DNA from: Spirochaetaceae bacterium
Lineage (GTDB): Bacteria > Spirochaetota > Spirochaetia > SZUA-6 > DRHE01
Length of the DNA stretch: 32,413 nucleotides
Reading direction: 5' to 3'
Assembly: GCA_020353535.1 (NCBI GenBank)
Contig: CP070696.1
Location: 38,056 to 70,468, forward strand
The notes under the pieces were generated by a model. That model saw nothing but the letters and a program-made list of their open reading frames with translations. It searched no databases and was not told the origin of the DNA. The position numbers and the translations under genes were made by a program. Positions 17,398-24,982 of the stretch are shown piece by piece. Each line of letters opens with the position of its first letter. Within the stretch, counting starts at the first letter, position 1.

Positions 17398-18294
17398 ATG
17401 TCGAGTACCCGAGTCATTAGTCTAGATTGTCAGGGCAGCACGCCCCGCAGCCTGGAGGAGGCCCTTGAGGCGCTGAAGGAGGAGGGAGCCCAGGTCCTGG
17501 CCGGAGGCACCGACCTTGTCAACAACATAAAGATCAATCTAGCCAGGCCCCGCCGGTTGGTGTATATACTGGGAATCTCCGATCTGGGGTTCATCAGCGT
17601 CAACGGAGGAGCGCTATCGATTGGAGCCGCTGCCCGTTTAAGCGCGATCGAGCACGACCGCCAAGTCATCTCCAAATTTCCCGCCCTGTCCGAGGCCATC
17701 AACGTGATTGGAGGAACCCAAATCCGCAACATGGCCACCCTGGCGGGGAATATCTGCAATGCCTCACCGGGGGCGGACACCCCGCCGATCCTCCTGGTCC
17801 TGGATGCGGAGGTGGAGATCTGCGGGGCAAACGGCAGTACCGGGATCCAAAGCAACCGTCTGCCCCTGGGCGGATTTTTCACCGGTCCCAAGAGGACCGT
17901 GTTGAAGCAGGGCCAGATGGTGCGCAGCGTATCACTGACCCTGCCCCCGAAACATTCCGGAGCGGCCTTTCGGCGCCTGGCCAGAGTGAGCCTGGACATC
18001 GCCAAGATCAACTGTGCCGCCTACGTCGAACGGGACGGTGATCGCATTCGCAAAGCCCGGATCGCCCTGGGCTCCGTGGCGCCGACCCCGGTTAGAGCGC
18101 CGACCATCGAAAACGCTCTGGAGGGCAGAAAATACGGCCTTGGGCTGATCCGCGAGTCGGCTGAGCTGGTGGAGGAGGATATCGCACCGATCGACGATGT
18201 GCGCTCGACCGCCGAGTACCGTGGGCAGATCGCTTCCCTTCTGGTGCGGGAAGCACTACAGGAAGCCTGGAAGAGATCGGGAGGCAAAGAATGA
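17398..18294 (+). CDS. Molybdenum hydroxylase, FAD-binding subunit (set 2)
   Basis: 298 residues with the FAD motifs VLAGGTDLVNNIK (about 34-46) and IRNMATLAGNICNASPGADT (about 110-128). The C-terminal domain contains IDDVRSTAEYRGQ. The length is normal. It starts 18 bases after the Mo subunit with a weak GAGAAGGA site and overlaps the Fe-S gene by four bases, so the three subunits should be made together. Confidence 0.92.
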   Translation: MSSTRVISLDCQGSTPRSLEEALEALKEEGAQVLAGGTDLVNNIKINLARPRRLVYILGISDLGFISVNGGALSIGAAARLSAIEHDRQVISKFPALSEAINVIGGTQIRNMATLAGNICNASPGADTPPILLVLDAEVEICGANGSTGIQSNRLPLGGFFTGPKRTVLKQGQMVRSVSLTLPPKHSGAAFRRLARVSLDIAKINCAAYVERDGDRIRKARIALGSVAPTPVRAPTIENALEGRKYGLGLIRESAELVEEDIAPIDDVRSTAEYRGQIASLLVREALQEAWKRSGGKE

Positions 18295-18779
18295 ATATAC
18301 CGATTACCCTGAACGTGAACGGCAGGGACTACCCCCTCCAGGTTAAAGCGAATGAGATCCTGCTCAACGTGCTGCGGGATCGATTGGGCCTGATGGGCAC
18401 CAAATACGGCTGCGGCATCGGAGAGTGCGGGGCCTGTACTGTACTGCTCGACGGCAAGGCGATTCTCTCCTGCCAGACGCTGGCCTTCACTACCGGCGGC
18501 AAGAAAATCACGACCATCGAGGGCCTTGAAGATAACAGTTCCCTGCACCCTCTGCAGCAGGCCTTCATAGATGAAGGGGCAGTGCAGTGCGGCTACTGCA
18601 CCCCGGGCATGATCTTGAGTGCTAAAGCCCTGCTCGATTCAAAGCCAGATCCATCCAGCGAAGAGATCAAGCAGGCCATCCGCGGTAATCTCTGCCGCTG
18701 TACTGGTTACACGAATATCGTTCGTGCTATAAAATCGGCGAGTGAATCAATCAAAGATACGGGAAGGAAACAAATATGA
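18291..18779 (+). CDS. Molybdenum hydroxylase, [2Fe-2S] subunit (set 2)
   Basis: 162 residues. N-terminal cluster ligands lie in GCGIGECGACT and AILSC; the C-terminal cluster lies in CGYCTPGM and NLCRCTGY. It transfers electrons between the molybdenum site and FAD. The ATG overlaps the FAD gene stop, and its own stop overlaps the start of the carbamoyltransferase gene. Confidence 0.94.
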   Translation: MNIPITLNVNGRDYPLQVKANEILLNVLRDRLGLMGTKYGCGIGECGACTVLLDGKAILSCQTLAFTTGGKKITTIEGLEDNSSLHPLQQAFIDEGAVQCGYCTPGMILSAKALLDSKPDPSSEEIKQAIRGNLCRCTGYTNIVRAIKSASESIKDTGRKQI

Positions 18780-19702
18780 GTTTTAAAGGACGCGACATTT
18801 TAAGCACCGAGGATCTGTCCAAAGACGATCTGCTGGAAATCATGAAAGTTACCGCCAAAATGGAGGAGCTGGTCAGGAAGGAACACGTTTCCGATCTGCT
18901 ATCCGACAAGGTGGTGGCGATCATTTTCCTGGAACCCTCCACCCGTACCCGCCTGTCCTTCGAGACTGCGGTACGGCGTTTGGGAGCTCGTTCAATTTCA
19001 GTGGCGGATGCCAAGAGCTCCTCCGCGTCCAAGGGAGAGAGCCTGGCGGATATGGCCCGAACCGTAGAAGGATATGTTGACTGCATCGTTGTGCGGCAGC
19101 CCCAGACCGGAGGGGCCAAGATCATAGCCGACGCGGTGGACATCCCGGTCCTGAATGGCGGCGACGGTTCGGGACAGCACCCCACCCAGGCCCTGCTCGA
19201 TCTGTACACAATCCAGAAGGAGAGAGGTACCCTGGAGAATCTGTCCGTGGGCATGGTGGGAGATCTTAAATACGGCCGGACCGTGCACTCTCTGTCCTAC
19301 GCCCTGGCGCCCTTCAATCCTTCTTACATCTACTGCTCCCCCAAAGACCTGGCAATGCCGGAGCATGTGACATCCGCTGTCAAAAAGATGGGGATCACGG
19401 TTAAGGAAACCGGGGACATCAACGAAGCGCTGCAGTCGTCGGACATCCTCTACATGACCCGCATCCAGCGGGAGCGTTTCGACGATCAGGCAGAATACGA
19501 GCGTCTGAAGGGCAGTTACGTACTGACCCGGGAACTGGTTCAAAAAGGCAAGAAGGGTATGGTGGTCATGCACCCTCTGCCCCGGGTTGACGAGATCACC
19601 ACAGATGTGGATGATCTACCCAACGCCGCCTACTTCCGCCAGGCTCATAACGGCGTGTACCTGCGTATGGCGTTGCTGGCAATGGTGATGGGACGGGCCT
19701 AG
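18776..19702 (+). CDS. pyrB: Aspartate carbamoyltransferase catalytic chain (PyrB type)
   Basis: 308 residues. All key ATCase residues are visible: the carbamoyl-phosphate loop Ser55-Thr-Arg57-Thr in EPSTRTR, Lys86 from the neighbouring subunit loop (SASKGES), Arg107, the HPTQ block with His135 and Gln138, Arg168, and Arg230/Gln232 for aspartate (TRIQRERF). MHPLPRVDEI closes the site. The enzyme joins carbamoyl phosphate and aspartate in pyrimidine synthesis. There is no pyrI here. Its start overlaps the Fe-S subunit stop by four bases (ATGA), so expression is tied to a catabolic-looking operon. It is not of the YgeW type found beside xanthine dehydrogenase in E. coli. A catabolic reverse or alternative role is possible but unproven. 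Confidence 0.9.
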   Translation: MSFKGRDILSTEDLSKDDLLEIMKVTAKMEELVRKEHVSDLLSDKVVAIIFLEPSTRTRLSFETAVRRLGARSISVADAKSSSASKGESLADMARTVEGYVDCIVVRQPQTGGAKIIADAVDIPVLNGGDGSGQHPTQALLDLYTIQKERGTLENLSVGMVGDLKYGRTVHSLSYALAPFNPSYIYCSPKDLAMPEHVTSAVKKMGITVKETGDINEALQSSDILYMTRIQRERFDDQAEYERLKGSYVLTRELVQKGKKGMVVMHPLPRVDEITTDVDDLPNAAYFRQAHNGVYLRMALLAMVMGRA

Positions 19703-19817
19703 GGTCCGTGAGGGTATAGACCCCGCGGGAGACGGCGGCTGACTGTCCCCCGTCGGCCTGTGCTGCACCCTACGGCGGAATTCGGCCAATAGAACAACAC
19801 ACAGGAGGAAATAACAA

Positions 19818-20231
19818 ATGGCGAGAAGCAGAGCATCCATCGACCTGGTCACGGTACTGCAAATCGTGGTCGCGGTATTTCTTGTCACCCTCGGACTGAT
19901 CGCAATCATTCACTACAACTCGGATATGGCCCGATTCGGCAGAGGGATGAACAAACTCTTCGGTCGCAGCAACGATCCGTTGAACCTGGTCGTGGCCATT
20001 GTCGAGGTGGTTGCCGGGGTGATCGTGTTTGCAGGGGTATTTTTCGCCGTGCAGAGCAGATTGCTCTACGCTGCCACGATGATTATCGCCATCCTCTGGA
20101 TCATCCAGATCATCCTGAGCTTCTTCGCCAGCAACTTCGCCGAACCGGATCTGGTTGTCTGGATCAACAGACTGGCCGCGGATCTGATCGTGCTGCTCTC
20201 CCTGTGGCTGATCAACAGGAAGTACGCATAG
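19818..20231 (+). CDS. Small integral membrane protein, unknown function
   Basis: 137 residues with about four hydrophobic membrane segments (roughly 11-30, 55-75, 80-105 and 110-132) separated by short polar loops, one holding RFGRGMNKLFGRSND. A strong AGGAGGA ribosome site precedes the ATG. No signal peptide cleavage site or catalytic motif is seen. It is 115 bases downstream of the carbamoyltransferase gene; a weak GGGTC/GACCC stem (19702-19723) lies between, so co-transcription is uncertain. I do not recognise a family with confidence. Confidence 0.75.
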   Translation: MARSRASIDLVTVLQIVVAVFLVTLGLIAIIHYNSDMARFGRGMNKLFGRSNDPLNLVVAIVEVVAGVIVFAGVFFAVQSRLLYAATMIIAILWIIQIILSFFASNFAEPDLVVWINRLAADLIVLLSLWLINRKYA

Positions 20232-20265
20232 GCCGACGGTTCTATCTCCTATATTTTGCACGTCG

Positions 20266-20294
20266 TTGACTATGATCCCAAAATGTCGTACAAT
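20266..20294 (+). promoter_or_regulatory. Strong sigma70 promoter placed for a near-leaderless transcript
   Basis: TTGACT (20266-20271), exactly 17 bases, then TACAAT (20289-20294). The ATG of the ATPase is at 20303, eight bases after the -10 box, so transcription should begin at or within a few bases of the start codon. The inverted repeat TGATCCC (20273-20279) / GGGATCA (20297-20303) spans the -10 box and may be an operator. Confidence 0.6.
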
Positions 20295-20302
20295 TGGGGA
20301 TC

Positions 20303-21460
20303 ATGATCCCAAGATTGATCTCTCCGCTGCCTGGGCACAGTTTCTTTCTCTTCGGAGCTCGCGGAACCGGCAAATCCACCTTTCTCGATGAGTTCTTCAA
20401 AGATTCTACAACCATATGGATTGATCTCCTCGACCCGGAACAGGAGGATCGATATGCCAGAAATCCGTCGGAATTGAGGCAGCAGATTGCAGCCAATCGC
20501 GAAAGTCTGGAATGGGTGGTCATCGACGAAGTACAAAAAGTCCCAAAGCTCCTTGATGTCGTTCACGCCGTTGTTGAGAAAGAAAACATACGATTTGCCC
20601 TCACCGGCTCGAGTGCCCGCAGATTGAAGAAGGACACCGTCAATCTTCTGGCAGGACGGGCCTTCGTTTACAATCTATTCCCCTTCACCCATCAGGAACT
20701 CGGTTCTAATTTCGATCTCGATCAAGCCCTTCAATTTGGGACTCTACCAACCCTGTTTTCGTTGAACAACGAAAAGGAGTACCAGACCTACCTGAGAGCA
20801 TATTCCCTCACGTATCTAAAAGAGGAGGTGTGGGCGGAGCACCTCATACGCAAACTCGATCCGTTCCGTCGTTTCCTGGAAATCGCAGCCCAATCTAACG
20901 GTGAGATCATCAACTACTCCAACATTGCCGCAGATGTGGGAGCGGATCACAAAACCGTAGCGTCCTATTTCGAGATCCTCGAAGACACGCTGCTGGGCTT
21001 CGTCCTCGAACCGTTTCATCATTCGCTGCGCAAGCGTCAACTGAAATCACCCAAATTTTTCTTCTTCGATCCCGGTGTGGTGCGAGCACTGACCAGGATG
21101 CTCACGGTGGCGTTGAAATCGAAAACCTATGCATACGGGAGGGCATTTGAGCACTTCGTAATCGTGGAGATCATTCGTTTGAGCTCTTATCACCAAAAGG
21201 ACTTCCGTTTTTCCTACTTGAACACCAAGGACGGAGTTGAAATAGACCTGATTGTGGAGAGACCGGGACAGAGAACAGCTCTAATTGAAATCAAATCGAC
21301 CACCCAGGTTTCCGAGCGGGACATCCGCCAACTGGCGCGGTTCAAGAAAGACCTGCCCTTTAGCGAGGCATTCTGCCTGTCTCAAGATCCTGTCAAGAAA
21401 CAGATAAACGGCGTCCTCGCCCTCCCGTGGGAGGAGGGCATCAAGGCACTCGGGCTCTAG
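20303..21460 (+). CDS. AAA-type ATPase with DUF4143 / PD-(D/E)xK-like C-terminus
   Basis: 385 residues from the ATG at 20303; a TTG three codons upstream is in frame but lies inside the promoter. The start MIPRLISPL is typical of this family. Walker A is GARGTGKST (18-26) and Walker B is VVIDEVQKVP near 70-80. The C-terminal DUF4143 region ends with EIDLIVE and IEIKS, spaced like the PD-(D/E)xK nuclease fold. Such proteins are widespread and patchily distributed in bacteria and archaea; their function is uncertain. No Shine-Dalgarno is present. The gene stands alone and its stop overlaps that of tatA by four bases, which suggests an inserted accessory gene. Confidence 0.85.
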   Translation: MIPRLISPLPGHSFFLFGARGTGKSTFLDEFFKDSTTIWIDLLDPEQEDRYARNPSELRQQIAANRESLEWVVIDEVQKVPKLLDVVHAVVEKENIRFALTGSSARRLKKDTVNLLAGRAFVYNLFPFTHQELGSNFDLDQALQFGTLPTLFSLNNEKEYQTYLRAYSLTYLKEEVWAEHLIRKLDPFRRFLEIAAQSNGEIINYSNIAADVGADHKTVASYFEILEDTLLGFVLEPFHHSLRKRQLKSPKFFFFDPGVVRALTRMLTVALKSKTYAYGRAFEHFVIVEIIRLSSYHQKDFRFSYLNTKDGVEIDLIVERPGQRTALIEIKSTTQVSERDIRQLARFKKDLPFSEAFCLSQDPVKKQINGVLALPWEEGIKALGL

Positions 21461-21648
21461 GATTCCTCTTTCTTGTCTTCCAATTCTTTCTTTTTCTTGT
21501 CTTCCTCGTCGACCTGTCCCTCCTTGATGCCCTGCTCGAACTCCTTCTTCGCCCTGCCCAGTGAGCGGGCGAACTTGGGAATCGCCGTGGCACCAAACAG
21601 GACCAGGACCACGCCGACGATGATGACGATCTCCGTTGTTCCGATCAT
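21457..21648 (-). CDS. tatA: Sec-independent translocase subunit TatA
   Basis: 63 residues from the ATG at 21646-21648, which has GAGGAG at good spacing; an in-frame GTG 18 bases earlier is part of that ribosome site. One transmembrane helix (VIIVGVVLVLFGA), then the hinge and amphipathic helix KFARSLGRAKKEFEQG, and a Lys/Glu-rich tail. TatA forms the pore-like assembly that carries folded, twin-arginine-signal proteins across the inner membrane. It is the last of three tat genes on this strand. Confidence 0.92.
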   Translation of the reverse strand: MIGTTEIVIIVGVVLVLFGATAIPKFARSLGRAKKEFEQGIKEGQVDEEDKKKKELEDKKEES

Positions 21649-21713
21649 ATACTCCTCACTCTCCACCTTCTATTGTAACGCATTTTGCAAAGGGACATCA
21701 GCACCCGATGGAA

Positions 21714-21947
21714 CTAATCATCTTGTTGGTCCGAATCGCCATGGCCCTGTCCCGCGGAGGTTCGCTCCTCCTCCTCGATCTCTCTTTCGATCCTCCTCAT
21801 ATATCTCACGGAACTGTCCCTGATGTCCCTCAGCTGGCCGACCAGCCTGCCCAGCCGACGAAAGAACTTGGGCAGATCCCTGGGATTGATGAAAACAATC
21901 GCCACCAGCAGTATGATTAGAATCTCAAAAAAACCAAGGCCAAACAT
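21714..21947 (-). CDS. tatB: TatA/TatB-type translocase subunit, probably TatB
   Basis: 77 residues from the ATG at 21945-21947. An N-terminal FGLGFFEILIILLVAIVF membrane helix is followed by NPRDLPKFFRRLGR and a charged coiled segment (RYMRRIEREIEEEE). The Asn-Pro hinge in place of FGxxxLP and the longer helix fit TatB better than TatA. It starts 19 bases after the tatC stop codon with only a weak GAGG at 13 bases. With TatC it would form the receptor for twin-arginine signals. Confidence 0.8.
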   Translation of the reverse strand: MFGLGFFEILIILLVAIVFINPRDLPKFFRRLGRLVGQLRDIRDSSVRYMRRIEREIEEEERTSAGQGHGDSDQQDD

Positions 21948-21966
21948 CGTTGATCTACGCCTCAGC

Positions 21967-22752
21967 TCAGGGCTGTTCTTTCCCGAAGTTGAATATCCTG
22001 GCAACCAGAATGGTCAGGAAAAACAATCCGACCAGGGGCAGAGCTAAACTGACCTGGGACACGAAGTCCGGCGGGGTAACGATCGCCGACAGCACGAAGA
22101 TGCCAACCACGATGAAGCGGCTTGCCTTCAGCAGGGCCTTGCGGCTCAAAACGTTCATGATCATGAGGATCTCCAGGATGATCGGCAGCTGAAAGAGAAT
22201 GACCGTGATCATGAGAAACTGAAAGATCACAAAGATGTTCTTCCCGTAGTTGAGCAGCAATCCCACGTCCTCGGGGACGAACCCGGAACTGCTGAGGAAG
22301 CCGATCGATATCGGAATGACCTTGAAATAACCGTAGTAGAAACTGAACACGATCAGGCAGAAGCTGACGATCAGCGAAATCAGTATGACTTTCTTCTCCT
22401 TCCCCGTAAGCCCCGGCAGCACGAATCTGATGAGGTTGAACACGTGCACCGGGAGCGAGAACACGATTCCCGAAAGGATCGCCACTTTCAGACGAACCAG
22501 GAATCCTTCAAAGATGGTATTGATGAACAGGATCTCATCACGAATCGACAGGGCTTCGATTTCCCGGAAGGGATTGAATAGGAATGAGACGATATATTCG
22601 AAGAAGATGTAGGAGACGATTGCCGCGCAGAGAATCGCGATCATGGAAACGATGATCCGTTTGCGCAGCTCGCGCAGATGATCAAGGAAGGACATCTCCG
22701 CTTGGGGGTTGTTTTTTTCTCCGTCTCGCCGTTTTCGCCTGACCTCACCCAC
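21967..22752 (-). CDS. tatC: Sec-independent translocase subunit TatC
   Basis: 261 residues if read from GTG at 22750-22752. Six membrane segments are visible, with the family signature MSFLDHLRELRKRI and the conserved SFCLIVFSFYYGYF and TPPDFVSQ regions. Start choice is uncertain. A TTG at 22786-22788 is in frame but is itself part of a TTGACA -35 box. The ATG at 22693-22695 has no spaced ribosome site. A promoter TTGACA-18-TACCAT (22759-22788, minus strand) would begin transcription at or next to the GTG, implying a leaderless message. Confidence 0.9.
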   Translation of the reverse strand: MGEVRRKRRDGEKNNPQAEMSFLDHLRELRKRIIVSMIAILCAAIVSYIFFEYIVSFLFNPFREIEALSIRDEILFINTIFEGFLVRLKVAILSGIVFSLPVHVFNLIRFVLPGLTGKEKKVILISLIVSFCLIVFSFYYGYFKVIPISIGFLSSSGFVPEDVGLLLNYGKNIFVIFQFLMITVILFQLPIILEILMIMNVLSRKALLKASRFIVVGIFVLSAIVTPPDFVSQVSLALPLVGLFFLTILVARIFNFGKEQP

Positions 22753-22758
22753 GCTGAA

Positions 22759-22788
22759 ATGGTAGTTCAGCCACAGCGGTAATGTCAA
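22759..22788 (-). promoter_or_regulatory. Candidate promoter of the tat operon
   Basis: On the minus strand TTGACA (22783-22788) is followed after 18 bases by TACCAT (22759-22764). The expected start is near 22752, exactly at the GTG chosen for tatC. It sits just after the 3' end of the mttB remnant on the same strand. Confidence 0.4.
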
Positions 22789-22791
22789 TTC

Positions 22792-23223
22792 TCAGTGCCA
22801 GGACCGATCACCTTGGTTTCCACCCGCTTCTGTGGCTCTCGTCAAGATCGTCACGATCCTCGCCTCCACATGTTCCGGCAGTGGCTCCGGACGGTGATTC
22901 TCCAGGATCCAAAGGGCTCTCTCCCGCAACACTTCCCGAAGGGCTTTTGCCCCCTTTCCCAACCAGACCGAATATTCGGCTCGGTCGATTACTTTTGGAT
23001 ACCAGAGGTCTCGGTAGCGCTCGAGGGTGTGGTCTTCCGTCAGAAAATTTCCGCCGGGGCCTACCTTCTCGATCAGCTCCAGAGCGAGAAGCTCGTCGTC
23101 CAGATTAATTCCCCCCATGATTCGCTTCAGATGACCGATGATCTCATCACCCAGGACGATAAGCTCCCAGCTGGCGGTCAACCCCGAATCCATATAGCCG
23201 ACATCGTGTATTCCGCCTGCGGA
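22792..23223 (-). pseudogene. Remnant of an MttB-family (trimethylamine/betaine) methyltransferase gene
   Basis: About 143 residues match only the C-terminal third of MttB-type methyltransferases: GGIHDVGYMDSGLTAS, then EKVGPGGNFLTEDHTLERYRDLWYP and a Trp-containing tail. The same block is present in the full gene at 28448-29890 (NLIHDMGYLEMGMTGS and VGPAGNYLTHDHTLKYF). Homology stops abruptly near 23223; upstream codons are unrelated and a stop lies at 23266-23268. The catalytic TIM-barrel N-terminus is gone. It is therefore a 5'-truncated leftover, next to the ureohydrolase gene on the same strand. A short start (ATG 23193) could still yield a 133-residue peptide. Confidence 0.75.
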
Positions 23224-23311
23224 GCGGACAAAAAATGCAAACGCGGATTTGCTTGATGATCCGTATCAGCGCTGTTACCACTGTGATGCCTTCTCATGGC
23301 CGCCTTTTGCG

Positions 23312-24331
23312 CTAGCCGCCGATCTGTCCCGAATGGGCCATGCTACCGATGAAGTTGAGGATGAGCCTGGAGGCGAAGATGCTGGTGAGGTCCCGGACAT
23401 CCAGAACGGGCACGACTTCGCAGAAATCGATTCCAGCAATGGCGCCACGCCTGGCGATGCCCTTGACCAGATCGGTCATCTCGAAGTAGCCCACGCCCCC
23501 CGGTGAGGGATAGTACACCCCCGGTGCGATCGAGGGATCCAAACCGTCGCTGTCTATGGTGATGTAATACTTAGCCGCCTCAGGAATTCGTTCGAGAATG
23601 CCATCCACACCAAGCTGGTGAAGCTCCTGGGCCCGTACCATCACGCTGCCGTATTCGAGGGCTGCTTCGTACTCCTCCTGCCGGCCGCTGCCCACACCCC
23701 GAAGACCGATCTGAGCCATCGACTCGACCCAGGGCATCTCCGCAGCCCGACGCATCTGGCTGCTGAATCCGTCCTTAAAGCCCTCGCGTTCGTCCCGAAA
23801 ATCCAGGTGGGCATCGATCTGCACGACGCAGAGCGGTCCGTGGTTCTGATATGCCCTAAGGATCGGGCTGGGGGTGCCGTGATCCCCCCCCAGAACGATC
23901 GGCACAGCCCCCCGTTCCAGGATTTTCCGTATAGCCTGGGTGATGCTCTGAAGCTGCTCTTCGTATTTTCCCGCTTCCAGCGCCAGGTCCCCACAGTCAG
24001 CGATTCGAACATCCCGACCGGCAAACAGATCACCCGCAAAATCAAAATCGTAATGACGAAGACTGTGGGCATACACCATGGACTGCTTTCTGAGAGCCAC
24101 TGCGGCGGACCGCATAGTGGCGGCGGACCGCATAGTGGCGGCGGACTGCACGACAACAGCCGGTTGGACAGCCGTATCCACGGAGTCGAGGGGTACACTC
24201 ACCTCATAGGGACTCTTGTAGGGAATGCCTATGATAGCCACGTCGGCATCCAGATCCTCCAGCCGCTCGCATCGGGGCGCATCCGCGAAAGTCGGCATTT
24301 CCGCCGGCACGTGTTCCAGTTTCACCTCCAT
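23312..24331 (-). CDS. Agmatinase/arginase-family ureohydrolase
   Basis: 339 residues. The binuclear manganese ligands are all present: His151 in GGDHGTP, Asp173/His175/Asp177 in DAHLDF, and Asp260/Asp262 in TIDSDGLDPS. The family hydrolyses agmatine, arginine, guanidinobutyrate or similar guanidines to urea plus an amine. The ATG has GGAAGGA upstream. Residues 63-80 contain SAATMR twice in tandem followed by SAAVAL, encoded by an 18-bp duplication, in the region that normally reads as the G-x-x-x-GP-x-x-IR segment. This may alter the substrate entrance. The agmatinase call is by general resemblance; exact substrate unknown. Confidence 0.88.
   Translation of the reverse strand: MEVKLEHVPAEMPTFADAPRCERLEDLDADVAIIGIPYKSPYEVSVPLDSVDTAVQPAVVVQSAATMRSAATMRSAAVALRKQSMVYAHSLRHYDFDFAGDLFAGRDVRIADCGDLALEAGKYEEQLQSITQAIRKILERGAVPIVLGGDHGTPSPILRAYQNHGPLCVVQIDAHLDFRDEREGFKDGFSSQMRRAAEMPWVESMAQIGLRGVGSGRQEEYEAALEYGSVMVRAQELHQLGVDGILERIPEAAKYYITIDSDGLDPSIAPGVYYPSPGGVGYFEMTDLVKGIARRGAIAGIDFCEVVPVLDVRDLTSIFASRLILNFIGSMAHSGQIGG
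24102..24146. repeat. 18-bp tandem repeat inside the ureohydrolase gene
   Basis: Two perfect 18-bp units (24102-24119 and 24120-24137) plus nine bases of a third. The length is a multiple of three, so the reading frame is kept and the protein gains the repeated hexapeptide SAATMR. This looks like replication slippage. Confidence 0.9.
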
Positions 24332-24376
24332 GCTTCCTTCCTTCTCCTTTGCTTGGTATATTGTTCACTGCATCGC

Positions 24377-24982
24377 ATGAAGATTTTGGCCGTATCCGAT
24401 TACATCGATCCCCTGCGCTGCGATCTACCGGCAGACCGTGCCTTTTCCGGCATGCAGCTGATCGTCTCCTGCGGAGATCTTCCCCCGGATTACCTATCAG
24501 CCCTCAGCAAAGCCTTCGACGCTCCACTGTACTACATCAGGGGAAATCATGATATACGATACGAAGCGAGCCCGCCCGGCAATTGCATCAATATCCACGC
24601 CCAAATCGTGCCCTTTGCAGATCTGACCATCCTTGGCTTGGAGGGTTCCCACTGGTACAACGGCAGACCGCTTCAGTACACGGAGGCTCAGATGCGGCAG
24701 ACCATCCGCTACCTGCGCCCTCAGCTGCGCCGCTACACCCGTCTCGACATGATCATTACCCACGCAGCACCCAGGCATATCCACGATACAGAGGATCCCT
24801 GCCACAGGGGATTTCAAAGCTACCGCCGTCTGATCGATCGCTACCGGCCACGGTATTTTCTTCACGGCCACATCCATCGCCGCTTCACTGACCCGTCGGA
24901 GCGCATCACCCGGCTCGGTCGGACCCAGGTCATCAACTGCTCGGGATACTACCTACTCGAGTTTGAGAACGACAATGAGTAA
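24377..24982 (+). CDS. Metallophosphoesterase-family protein
   Basis: 201 residues from the ATG at 24377; the frame is open upstream only through the antisense of the ureohydrolase gene. Visible metallophosphatase motifs are Asp8 (VSDYID), GD at 33-34, GNHD at 56-59, a THAAP block and HGHIH near the end. The first motif is usually DxH; here it reads DYI, so one metal ligand is changed. TATATT at 24357-24362 is a likely -10 box, leaving a leader of about eight bases and no Shine-Dalgarno. The stop overlaps the ParB-like gene by eight bases. Substrate unknown (nucleotides, phosphoproteins or phosphodiesters). Confidence 0.82.
   Translation: MKILAVSDYIDPLRCDLPADRAFSGMQLIVSCGDLPPDYLSALSKAFDAPLYYIRGNHDIRYEASPPGNCINIHAQIVPFADLTILGLEGSHWYNGRPLQYTEAQMRQTIRYLRPQLRRYTRLDMIITHAAPRHIHDTEDPCHRGFQSYRRLIDRYRPRYFLHGHIHRRFTDPSERITRLGRTQVINCSGYYLLEFENDNE

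Noticed and set aside
24102..24146. CRISPR-like direct repeats
   Set aside because: The 18-bp units are contiguous with no spacers, lie in a coding region and preserve the frame.
23618..24376. N-terminal extension of the phosphoesterase frame by 253 codons
   Set aside because: It is antisense to the ureohydrolase gene. The fold begins at the ATG at 24377 (MKILAVSD).
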